From Dromaius novaehollandiae (taxonomy: Eukaryota > Chordata > Aves > Casuariiformes > Dromaiidae), in NCBI RefSeq assembly GCF_036370855.1, contig NW_026991456.1:4216001-4280000 (forward strand): a DNA stretch of 64,000 bases, in the 5' to 3' direction. This document shows positions 1 through 9,712 of the stretch, in pieces. Both the position numbers and the translations under genes were made by a program. The notes below the pieces were generated by a model, which was not told where the DNA came from, searched no databases, and saw only the letters and a list, made by a program, of their open reading frames with translations. Position 1 is the stretch's first letter. Every line of letters begins with the position of its first letter.

Positions 1-2020
1 GCCCGAGCCATGCCAAGAGAGAGCAGGTCTTTATAGCCCTTCAGATTCGCAAAAAGAGGATTATCCTTCATTGTCGGATCCTCTGTACTACAAATTATTC
101 ACAAGCACAGCACACTGTCACGGGCCTGCCACTGCCATAAAGGGCACGGAGGCTGCTGTGACCTCACAAGCACAGCCAGCAGCCATGAGCCTGACAATGT
201 CCTCGGAGGCACTGAGGCTGCTGTGACCTCACAAACACAGCCAGCAGGAGGCGCTGTAGACTAACCTATGAGTCACTGAGGCTGCTGTGACCTCACAAGC
301 ACAGCCAGCAGCCATGAGCCTGCCACTGGCCTAGGAGGCACTGAGGCTGCTGTGACCTCACAAGCACAGGAGCAACCATGAGCCTGCCACTGGCCTTGGA
401 GGCACGGAGGCTGCTGTGACGTCCCAAGAACAGCCAGCAGCCAGGAGCCTGCCACTGCCATAGGAGGCACTGAGGCTGCTGTGACCTCAAAAGCACAACC
501 AGCAGCCAGGGGACTGCCACTGCCTAGGAGGCACAGAGGCTGCTTTGACCTCACAAGCACAGCCAGCAGTCAGGGGCCTGCCACTGGCTTAGGAGGCACT
601 GAGGCTGCTGTGACCTCACAAGCTCAGCCAGCAGCCATGAGCTAGCCAGTGGCCTAGGAGGCACAGAGGCTGCTGTGACCTCACAAGCACAGGAGCAGCC
701 AGGAGCATGCCACTGGCCTAGGAGGCACGGAGGCTGCTGTCACCTGACAAGCCCAGCCAGCAGCCAGGAGCCTGCCACTGCCCTGAGAAGCACTGAGGCT
801 GCTGTGACCTCACAAGCACAGCGAGCAGCCAGGAGCCTGCCCCTGGCCTAGTAGGCACTCAGGCTGCTGTGACCTCACAAGCACAGAAAGCAGCCATGAG
901 CCTGACACTGGCCTAGGAGGCACTGAGGCTGCTGTGACCTCACAAGCACCGCCAGCAGCCAGGGGATGCCCCTGGTGTATGATGCACTGGGACTGCTTTG
1001 ACTTCACAAGCACAGCCAGCACCCAGGAAGCTGACACTGGCCTATCAGGCCCTGAGGTTATTCTGACCTCACAAGCACAGCCATCATCCATTGGCCTGCC
1101 ACTGGCGTATAGGGCATGGAGGCTGCTGTGACCTCACAAGCACAGCCAGGGGACTGCCACTGCCTTGTGAAGCACTGAGACAAATGTGACCTCACAAGCA
1201 CAGAATGCAGCCAGGGCCCTGCCCCTGGTGTATCAGGCACTGGGACTGCTTTGACTTCACAAGCACAGCCAGCAAACAGGGGTCTGCCACTGGCCTATGA
1301 GGCAATGAGAGTGCTCTAACCTCACAAAAAAAGCTGGCTTACAGGATCCTGCCACTCGCCTATTAAGCACTGTGGCTGTGAGGCTGCTGTGACCTCACAA
1401 GCACAGCCAGCAGGCACTGGCCTGCCCCTCGTATATCAGGCACTGAGGCTGCTGCTGTTGTCCGAAAAGTGGATTCGTTGCCTGGTGTGCAATAAGCCAA
1501 TAATTACACACTCAGGAGAGACATTTGCTTATTTATTTCAGAGTTGCACAAGCCTGGGTGCTCGGTCGTTTCCCACAAATCAAGCACACACCCCCACCCC
1601 CCAACTTTTCAAGTAGCATTTATACAAACAAATTGCCAGATTTGCAATTTTCCCTTTTACACTGATTGGTTAGTGATTTCTTCATTCCCCGGGTCCCACC
1701 CCTGTCTCCCAAGGTCCTGATGAGGGGAGATCAATTAACACTGCCCCAGCAGGGACAGTAGGTGTTATCTCCCAAAGTCCTGACAAGGGGGAGATAGTCC
1801 AGACCCCTTAATTAACATTGTTTCAGCAGTGAGAGGAGGTTTTGCTTCCCAAGGTCCTGGTGCCCAAGCAGGCCTTATTTCAAAGCCTTGACATCCTCCC
1901 TTTCGGAGTGTGGGGCACAGGAATGCAAACTGCTTGTAACTCCCTTATCTTTCCAGCCTGCACCAGCTCTGGGGCCCTTTCTTACTGAACTAGGAGTGTG
2001 GCCTAAGGCTTCAGCAAATT
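1..2020. repeat. ERV/minisatellite tandem unit, copy A
   Basis: This stretch recurs almost base for base at 5472-7490 (offset 5471). It begins inside the start of the gag-like ORF (minus strand), runs through the whole 65-bp array and ends inside the LTR. Only a few substitutions and one small indel near position 49 separate the copies. The window opens in the middle of this unit, so more units may lie to the left. Confidence 0.93.
98..1455. repeat. 65-bp minisatellite, array A
   Basis: About 21 head-to-tail monomers of 65 bp, counted between successive GAGGCTGCTG starts such as 278 and 343. Each monomer carries the core TGACCTCACAAGCACAGCC followed by a CTGCCACTGG block. Because 65 is not a multiple of three, the open frames seen in it shift from monomer to monomer and are not genes. 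On the minus strand the array lies between an LTR and the gag-like start, in the position of a retroviral leader. Confidence 0.95.
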
Positions 2021-2148
2021 TAGCTACTCATGAAGCAAGTTTTACCTAAGTGGCTACCTCTAGACCACTTCAGACTTAATGTTAGAAGTTATCCTAATCT
2101 ACCTAGTTCACGCATTCCTTCTGAGCTTCCCAGGGTTGTCTTGTAACA
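1456..2148 (-). mobile_element. Full-length LTR of the minus-strand ERV
   Basis: The element is 693 bp and starts with TG and ends with CA on the minus strand. Its upstream edge abuts a polypurine tract, and its ends match the solo LTR at 12904-13477. Near its 3' end on the minus strand is an AATAAATAAG polyadenylation signal, around 1540. The sequence just downstream is minisatellite, with no recognisable tRNA primer-binding site. Confidence 0.85.
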
Positions 2149-2162
2149 ATTCCCCCCTTTGA
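2149..2162 (-). other. Polypurine tract of the ERV
   Basis: On the minus strand AAAGGGGGGAAT lies immediately before the TGTTACAAG start of the LTR. This is the position and composition of a plus-strand primer in retroviruses, and it fixes the LTR edge. Confidence 0.75.
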
Positions 2163-2198
2163 GACTTATATGATCATTTTCATATTAGTCTCACTCTT

Positions 2199-3539
2199 TT
2201 AAAATCTTTCCCATATTAATTTTGTACAACATCTACAAATGCATTGAATCACTACATAAACGCATACAAAAACTACTAACACCATTCCCAAAATTGTTAA
2301 ACACTTTCTAACCCATGAGCTCACGTCAGGGAACCAGGAAGTCAACCATTTCCATGTTTCTTCAAATCCAAAAGAGGTATCCTCTTTCTGAACCCCATGT
2401 AAGATTTCAGTCTGCTTCCAGATTTCATTTAGATCGGTAGAAATTCTCCCGCTTTGATCCACATATACACAGCAACTAGTATTTATTATTGTACATACTC
2501 CTCCCTGAGATGCCAATAACATATCTAGAGCCATCCTGTTTTGGGTAGTTATTTTCGCAGTTTCTGAAACCTCCTCTTGTAAAGCTGCAGTGGCATCAGA
2601 GGTTTTATTCCCTATTTTTTTCAATAACTGCTGAAATATTTACTATTGCTTTTTCAAGTTCACTCACTCCCAGTTGTGGAAACAGCCACCTTACAAATGA
2701 CTGCAACCTAGTAGGTCGATCTATTAAAGGATTATTGACCCTCTTTTGTCTCCTTATGAATGTTCTTAGCCAGGATTTTTGGTATTTATTACTCAATTCT
2801 TTTCTTATGGTAACATTAGGGATTATTGCCCCTAAAGTACATGTCCCTGACCAATTAGGAGGTAGCACTTTTCGTGCCTTGTTTCCACACAACCAATACC
2901 ATCCACTACCTTTTGGAACACGCCACCCATTTAGTTCCTTACTTGGCCACTTATAACCTATTCAGGTATCCGAGAGCAATCTTTATGACCTCCTACCTTA
3001 ATGGCTCCAGTACAGTTGATCGGTTGCTTTCCATAAAGTATAGTTTTCTCCCACCATTTATTACTATTATTACATCTTTGGATACATTGATAATAATCTC
3101 CTGTCACACTCTGGACTTCGCATTCCTGTTTGGTTGTTTCATAGGCACTCCAATTAGTGGGAAGTCCTTGTTGGAAAGTTCAGGGAAGTGGGTACACACC
3201 CAGCAATCCCTCTGGTTAACTATCTTCATAGATTTCGTAATTACTTCCAAATGGAGATTGTGACTCCAAAATCCTTCCTGATTCCCTTTAATTGTTTGGC
3301 TCAGGTAACCTAGAAAAACTAACCACCACATTTCTCCCCTGGTTGTTAAGGAGAACATCATTTTTACACAGATACCGTAACAACAATATTAACCCTATTC
3401 CTAACAAACAGATTAAAGCATTTTTTCCCTGAATACAATCTAAATTTAAAACCGATTCGCATCTAATACATCTCATATTCGGCCGGTACAATACCAAGCC
3501 CCAGAAGTGTATTCTGGTGGTAGGTTTGCCATAGCACAT
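2199..3539 (-). pseudogene. Broken retroviral envelope gene
   Basis: Four open pieces on the minus strand make up an env relic. The 5' piece (3539-3288) has a hydrophobic signal-like segment. The next (3361-3104) carries a Trp-rich start and a CWVC motif, as in gammaretroviral surface subunits. A third (2892-2605) has a basic RRQKR cleavage-like site at residues 47-51. The last (2624-2199, 141 codons) has CX6CC (Cys44, Cys51, Cys52 of that piece) and a membrane span near residues 108-128 followed by a Cys-rich tail. Frame changes near 3300 and 2615, plus stops between 3104 and 2892, disrupt it, so no full Env can be made. The family role would be receptor binding and membrane fusion. Confidence 0.8.
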
Positions 3540-3757
3540 GTAAGCACATTAAGACAAGAAGTATCTTTCCAACACAGGTTAAGAATGCCATTCTTGGCTG
3601 TTGTGTTTTCAACAATAAAGCTAATTATGATCGCAGCACACAATTACAAAAAATGATAAAAATAACTTATAACTACCACAGGTAGTATCGTTGAGGACAC
3701 TCAAGCTCAACATAAGACAAGTCTTCCCCAGTGCCCTCTTCCTTTTACATTGTTGAC

Positions 3758-4360
3758 CTAAAAGGAAGGGAGGATCCACCTGGCATGGATTCTATGATCT
3801 TTCCCATGGGCATCAGTAGCTACCCATGCATACAGATTTTTTGAAGCTTTTAGTACTAGAGGTATTTGTCCCACAGTGGGTAAGTCCACTAGAACCGGTT
3901 GTCCTGGGTAATACAAGGGATTCCTCGGTTTCTTATTCTCCCCAGTCCCAGGTAAGAGGGATGGAGGATTAGGGCAAAAAGCAGCGAGTCTGGGGCAGCC
4001 ATTTACTCCCCATCGTCCATTGACTTTAGTTACTGCATCAGATATTCGTCGCGCCCATCCGGGATTGTGCGGTCTCAGGGTTCGTTTTAAGAGTCCTGGG
4101 GTGCAGACGGGGTCTTGGGATAAGGGAGGAGGAACTTTGGGGTTTGAGGAAGATGGGGTTCCCCTTATCCTGTCCCAACTTCTTACCAAACCTTCCAGGT
4201 TGGGAGTTGGTAACCTATCCATGACTTCTCTGGGAATTCCCTTTGAAATGCCTTCTGCCCATAATAATTGTCTCCTGCTATCCAACACCCGTACCGGTTT
4301 CCCAGGATGTGGGTGTTGCAGTGATTTATATTGCCTCCCACTTTCCTCAACTCTTCTTAT
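3758..4360 (-). pseudogene. pol stub: integrase C-terminal end
   Basis: A frame open from about 4360 to 3758 on the minus strand overlaps the end of the gag-like ORF in another frame. Its last 55 or so residues (PGQPVLVDLP... to a W-I-L-P end) resemble the SH3-like C-terminal domain of retroviral integrase. The part before it is Pro-rich and unassigned. Protease, reverse transcriptase and most of integrase are absent, so an internal deletion appears to have joined gag to the tail of pol. Only the integrase-like end is recognised; the rest could belong to the gag product. Confidence 0.5.
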
Positions 4361-5481
4361 TTCTGCTTTATGCTTTGTTTCCCCCGGCCAGTGAATCCCA
4401 TACGCCTTCCGTAATTAATTAGCTCCTGTGCCACCTCCCCCCAAGTCATGTCGGGGGGGCCTCCCCTTCGTCTCGGTCGGGGAGTTCGTAATCGGTCTTG
4501 CAGCTGAACAGCATATAGTTTTAAAGCATCAGGAAGTCCCCTGATCAGAGGATGTGACCTCTCGGGGTCTGCCACACACTGCATGGGGGAGGGCTGCTGC
4601 GGAAGCAGCAAACGGTCATGCATCAATTGGAGGCAAGCAGTTTTCTGCACGCTTTCCAGAATGTGGCCCGCTGTGGGTGTTTTAATAGAAAAAGGGTCTC
4701 CTCTTTCCATTGGGTCTAATCCTCCTGCCCAGTAGGCTACCCTCTGGGTCAAGGACCATGGTTCCCTGTTATCATTTGTGGTTAGAAAGACTCTGGGTCC
4801 CCAATATCCTCTAGCTTCATCTTCGCTCAGCAGAATGCGATCCCCCCCGGTGAGGGAGACTCTCCACACATACTCAGTTTCAGTTTCCCGGGAGCCCCGG
4901 GAGTATTTTTCCTGTATTTTAGCCAAGTCCTGAGGGGAATAGGGGATAATACGCGTGGTACGTCGTTGAATACCCCCCTGACCATTATCAGTGGTTTCCG
5001 TTTTAATCAAGGGTCTCATTACTACATTCCCATCTCCAGGATAAAAGCAGTTCCTGCTGTCTTCTAATTCTTTAATTGGATATATGGATTTTAGATCAGA
5101 TGCCTGTTTTCCGTCTAGTTCGGCCAAATTCGAGAATCCCGGTTCACTATCATTAACCCCCCGCCTGTTTTCTTCCAATTCAGACCGCAGGATTCTCTCT
5201 CGGTCTAGTGAGTCTGATAAGATTATGTGAAGCCGCTGAGTATGGTTGCGCTCCGCAGTGAGTTGACTTTGCAAGTTTCTTACCTGTTCTTGCAAAGACT
5301 CAACTGTCTCTTTGGCTCGACTCCGGGAGTCTTGCAAGAACTCGATTGTCTCTTTGGCTCGACTCTGGGAGTTTCTTATGTGTTCTCCCAAGGACTCAAA
5401 GGTCTTTTTATCACCTTGCCTCCCCCACCGGGCAGCAATTAGTGCCGCCCCTAAAAAACCACAAACTGTTGCCCGAGCCAT
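4357..5481 (-). CDS. Gag-like coiled-coil ORF of the ERV
   Basis: An uninterrupted 374-codon frame starting at ATG 5481. The first 20 or so residues are hydrophobic. Residues about 27-115 form a charged heptad-rich coiled-coil containing a short internal duplication (the SRAKET motif twice). Residues about 165-335 look like a retroviral capsid-type region (YSPQDLAKI near its start), and the tail is Arg/Gly-rich. It follows the minisatellite leader directly, with 87 bp between the array and the ATG. It may be related to the ENS-1/ERNI coiled-coil product of chicken Soprano elements; this is unverified. It is the longest intact ERV frame in the window and the start of a second copy lies at the left edge. 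Confidence 0.6.
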   Translation of the reverse strand: MARATVCGFLGAALIAARWGRQGDKKTFESLGEHIRNSQSRAKETIEFLQDSRSRAKETVESLQEQVRNLQSQLTAERNHTQRLHIILSDSLDRERILRSELEENRRGVNDSEPGFSNLAELDGKQASDLKSIYPIKELEDSRNCFYPGDGNVVMRPLIKTETTDNGQGGIQRRTTRIIPYSPQDLAKIQEKYSRGSRETETEYVWRVSLTGGDRILLSEDEARGYWGPRVFLTTNDNREPWSLTQRVAYWAGGLDPMERGDPFSIKTPTAGHILESVQKTACLQLMHDRLLLPQQPSPMQCVADPERSHPLIRGLPDALKLYAVQLQDRLRTPRPRRRGGPPDMTWGEVAQELINYGRRMGFTGRGKQSIKQK

Positions 5482-5568
5482 GCCAAGAGAGAGCAGGTCT
5501 TTATAGCCCTTCAGATTCTCAAAAGAGGATTATCCTTCATTGTCGGATCCTCTGTACTACAAATTATT

Positions 5569-6926
5569 CACAAGCACAGCACACTGTCACGGGCCTGCCA
5601 CTGCCATAAAGGGCACGGAGGCTGCTGTGACCTCACAAGCACAGCCAGCAGCCATGAGCCTGACAATGTCCTCGGAGGCACTGAGGCTGCTGTGACCTCA
5701 CAAACACAGCCAGCAGGAGGCGCTGTAGACTAACCTATGAGTCACTGAGGCTGCTGTGACCTCACAAGCACAGCCAGCAGCCATGAGCCTGCCACTGGCC
5801 TAGGAGGCACTGAGGCTGCTGTGACCTCACAAGCACAGGAGCAACCATGAGCCTGCCACTGGCCTTGGAGGCACGGAGGCTGCTGTGACGTCCCAAGAAC
5901 AGCCAGCAGCCAGGAGCCTGCCACTGCCATAGGAGGCACTGAGGCTGCTGTGACCTCAAAAGCACAGCCAGCAGCCAGGGGACTGCCACTGCCTAGGAGG
6001 CACAGAGGCTGCTTTGACCTCACAAGCACAGCCAGCAGTCAGGGGCCTGCCACTGGCTTATGAGGCACTGAGGCTGCTGTGACCTCACAAGCTCAGCCAG
6101 CAGCCATGAGCTAGCCAGTGGCCTAGGAGGCACAGAGGCTGCTGTGACCTCACAAGCACAGGAGCAGCCAGGAGCATGCCACTGGCCTAGGAGGCACGGA
6201 GGCTGCTGTCACCTGACAAGCCCAGCCAGCAGCCAGGAGCCTGCCACTGCCCTGAGAAGCACTGAGGCTGCTGTGACCTCACAAGCACAGCGAGCAGCCA
6301 GGAGCCTGCCCCTGGCCTAGTAGGCACTCAGGCTGCTGTGACCTCACAAGCACAGAAAGCAGCCATGAGCCTGACACTGGCCTAGGAGGCACTGAGGCTG
6401 CTGTGACCTCACAAGCACCGCCAGCAGCCAGGGGATGCCCCTGGTGTATGATGCACTGGGACTGCTTTGACTTCACAAGCACAGCCAGCACCCAGGAAGC
6501 TGACAGTGGCCTATCAGGCCCTGAGGTTATTCTGACCTCACAAGCACAGCCATCATCCATTGGCCTGCCACTGGCGTATAGGGCATGGAGGCTGCTGTGA
6601 CCTCACAAGCACAGCCAGGGGACTGCCACTGCCTTGTGAAGCACTGAGACAAATGTGACCTCACAAGCACAGAATGCAGCCAGGGCCCTGCCCCTGGTGT
6701 ATCAGGCACTGGGACTGCTTTGACTTCACAAGCACAGCCAGCAAACAGGGGTCTGCCACTGGCCTATGAGGCAATGAGAGTGCTCTAACCTCACAAAAAA
6801 AGCTGGCTTACAGGATCCTGCCACTCGCCTATTAAGCACTGTGGCTGTGAGGCTGCTGTGACCTCACAAGCACAGCCAGCAGGCACTGGCCTGCCCCTCG
6901 TATATCAGGCACTGAGGCTGCTGCTG
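5569..6926. repeat. 65-bp minisatellite, array B
   Basis: Monomer-for-monomer copy of array A (offset 5471) with a few substitutions, for example around 5967 and 6061. The identical monomer order shows it arose by duplication of the whole array and not by independent expansion. Confidence 0.94.
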
Positions 6927-7490
6927 TTGTCCGAAAAGTGGATTCGTTGCCTGGTGTGCAATAAGCCAATAATTACACACTCAGGAGAGACATTTGCTTA
7001 TTTATTTCAGAGTTGCACAAGCCTGGGTGCTCGGTCGTTTCCCACAAATCAAGCACACACCCCCACCCCCCAACTTTTCAAGTAGCATTTATACAAACAA
7101 ATTGCCAGATTTGCAATTTTCCCTTTTACACTGATTGGTTAGTGATTTCTTCATTCCCCGGGTCCCACCCCTGTCTCCCAAGGTCCTGATGAGGGGAGAT
7201 CAATTAACACTGCCCCAGCAGGGACAGTAGGTGTTATCTCCCAAAGTCCTGACAAGGGGGAGATAGTCCAGACCCCTTAATTAACATTGTTTCAGCAGTG
7301 AGAGGAGGTTTTGCTTCCCAAGGTCCTGGTGCCCAAGCAGGCCTTATTTCAAAGCCTTGACATCCTCCCTTTCGGAGTGTGGGGCACAGGAATGCAAACT
7401 GCTTGTAACTCCCTTATCTTTCCAGCCTGCACCAGCTCTGGGGCCCTTTCTTACTGAACTAGGAGTGTGGCCTAAGGCTTCAGCAAATTT
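6927..7490 (-). mobile_element. 5'-truncated LTR of the tandem ERV
   Basis: Matches 1456-2020. The first roughly 130 bp of the LTR (minus-strand sense) are missing and replaced by array sequence starting ATTCACAAGCAC. The junction shares CAAATT with both parents (2015-2020 and 5560-5565). A deletion of the equivalent of 2021-5565 would explain it. Confidence 0.85.
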
Positions 7491-9560
7491 ATTCACAAGC
7501 ACAGCACACTGTCACGGGCCTGCCACTGCCATAAAGGGCACGGAGGCTGCTGTGACCTCACAAGCACAGCCAGCAGCCATGAGCCTGCCACTGCCCTATG
7601 AGGCACTGAGGCTGCTGTGACGTCCCAAGCACAGCCAGCAACCAGGGGCCTGCCACTGCCCTGTCAGGCTCTGAGGCTGCTGTGACCTCACAAGCACAGC
7701 CAGCAGCCATGAGCCTGCCACTGGCCTCAGAGGCACTCAGGCTGCTGTGACCTCACAAGCACATCCAACATCCATGAGCCTGACATTGTCCTCAGAGGCA
7801 CTGAGGCTGCTGTGATGTCCCAAGCACAGCCAGCAGCCAGGAGCCTGCCACTGGCCTAGGAGGCCTTCACGCTGCTGTGACTTCACAAACACAGCCAGCA
7901 GGCAGGAGACTGCCACTGTCCTAGGAGGCACTGAGGCTGCTGTGACGTCACAAGCACAGCCAGCAGGCAGGAGCCTGCCACTGGCCTAGTAGGCACACAG
8001 GCTGCTGTGACGTCACAAGCACAGCCAGCAGCCATGAGCCTGCCACTGGCCTAGGAGGCACTGAGGCTGCTGTGACATCCCAAGCACAGCCAGCAACCAT
8101 GAGCCTGCCACTGGCCTAGGAGGAACTGAGGCTGCTGTGACCTCACAAGCACAGCCAGCAGCCATGAGCCTGCCACTGGCCTAGGAGGCACTGACGCTGC
8201 TGTCAACTCAGAAGCACAGCCAGCAGCCATGAGCCTGCCACTGGCCTCAGAGGCACTCAGGCTGCTGTGACCTCACCAGCACAGCCAGCAGTCAGGGGCC
8301 TGCCACTGGCTTATGAGGCACTGAGGTTGCTGTGACCTCACAAGCTCAGCCAGCAGCCAGGAGCCTGCCACTGGCCTCAGAGGCACTCAGGCTGCTGTGA
8401 CCTCACCAGCACAGCCAGCAGTCAGGGGCCTGCCACTGGCTTATGAGGCACTGGGGCTGCTGTGACCTCAAAAGCACAGCCAGCAGCCATGAGCCTGCCA
8501 CTGGCCTTTGAGGCACGGAGGCTGCTGTGACGTCACAAGCACAGAAAGCAGCCATGAGCCTGACACTGGCCTAGTAGGCACTGAGGCTGCTGTGACCTCA
8601 CAAGCACAGCCTGGAGCTGTGGGTCTGCCACTGGCCTAGGAAGCTCTGAGGCTGCTGTGACCTCACAAGCATAGCCAGCAGTCTTTGGCCTTTCCCTGGC
8701 CTGTCAGCCACTGAGAGAAATGTGACCTCACAAGCACAGCCAGCAGCCAGGGGCCTGCCACTGGCCAATCAGGCACTGCGTCTGCTGTGATCTCACATGC
8801 ACAGCCAGCAGTCATGGGTCTGCTGCTGGCCTATAAGGCACTGGGACTGCTGTGACCTCACAAGCACAGCCAGCAGCCTTAGTCCTGCCACTGGCCTAGC
8901 CAGCTCTCAGGCTGCTGTGACCTCACAAGCACAGCCTGGAGCTGTGGGTCTGCCACTGGCCTATCAGGCTCTGAGGCTCTTGTGGCCTCAGAAGCATAGC
9001 CATCAGCCATAGGCCTGTCCCTGGCCTATAGGACACTGAGGCTGTTGCGACCTCACGAGTACAGCCAGCAGCCAGGGGCCTGCCACTGGCCTATGAAGCA
9101 CTGAGGGTGCTGTGACCTCACAAGCACAGCCAGCAGCCAGGGGCCTGCCACTGGCCTGTGAAGCAGTGAGGCTGCTGTGACTTCACAAGCACAGCCAGCA
9201 CCCAGGGGCCTGCCACTGGCCTGTAGGGCACAGAGGTCGATGTGACCTCACAAGCACAGCCAGCAGTCATTGGCCTCCCACTGGCCTATGAGGCACTGGT
9301 ACTTCTTCCACCCCACAAGCACAACTTGCAGCCAGGGGCCTCCCACTGCCCTGTGAACCACTGAGACAAATGTGACCTCACAAGCACAGCCAGCAGCTGT
9401 GGGCCTGCCACTGACCTGTGAAGCACTGAGGCTGCTGTGACCTCAGAAGCACAGCCAGCAGCCAGGAGCCTCCCTCCAGCCTATGAGGCACTGAGGCTGC
9501 TGTGACCTCAGAAGCACAGCCAGCAGCCATGGCCCTGCCACTGGCCTTTCAGGCAATGGC
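7491..9560. repeat. 65-bp minisatellite, array C
   Basis: About 32 monomers of the same family, more diverged from one another than in arrays A and B. Several monomers carry TGACGTCA (for example near 7945, 8009 and 8530) in place of TGACCTCA. The right end runs into TA-rich DNA at about 9560. Its last few monomers are shared with array D at 43640-43930, apart from two extra monomers here (about 9341-9470). Confidence 0.94.
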
Positions 9561-9569
9561 ACTAGTAAA

Positions 9570-9712
9570 TATCTGCATATATACATATCATACACAGACA
9601 CACATATATATCATACATATATATATATATCAAATATACATCATATATATCATATATGTATATCATGTATGCATAGCATATATATATCATACATATATAT
9701 ATATAAAATAGT
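9570..9712. repeat. TA/CATATA microsatellite
   Basis: Imperfect CATATATAT and ATCATA dinucleotide-rich tract at the edge of array C, with no coding content. It is repeated at 43936-44078. Confidence 0.9.

Larger units (their letters stand above)
1456..7490 (-). mobile_element. Tandem endogenous retrovirus multimer
   Basis: Read on the minus strand: a 5'-truncated LTR (7490-6927), a 65-bp array (6926-5569), gag-like ORF (5481-4357), pol stub, broken env, polypurine tract, full LTR (2148-1456), then another array leading to another gag start at the window edge. The layout is LTR-array-body-LTR-array-body, as expected when proviruses recombine through LTRs or leaders. Most of pol is missing between gag and env, so the element cannot be autonomous. 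The env has CWVC and CX6CC motifs of gamma-type retroviruses. An ENS-1/ERNI-like (Soprano) affiliation is possible but is only a suggestion from memory of that group's coiled-coil gag product. Confidence 0.8.
5472..7490. repeat. ERV/minisatellite tandem unit, copy B
   Basis: Second copy of the sequence at 1-2020. It ends abruptly inside the LTR (…CAGCAAATTT at 7481-7490), where copy A continues into the rest of the LTR. From there the sequence jumps to the beginning of another 65-bp array. Confidence 0.93.

Noticed and set aside
273-1240. Open frames of 60-95 codons on the minus strand across the 65-bp arrays, some with repeated SQQPQCLLG-like peptides
   Set aside because: The monomer length is not a multiple of three, all frames are used in turn, and the same peptides appear in every array. 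They are repeat echoes.
98-9560. CRISPR-like appearance of direct repeats
   Set aside because: Monomers are contiguous with no unique spacers, and the DNA is vertebrate. It is a minisatellite.
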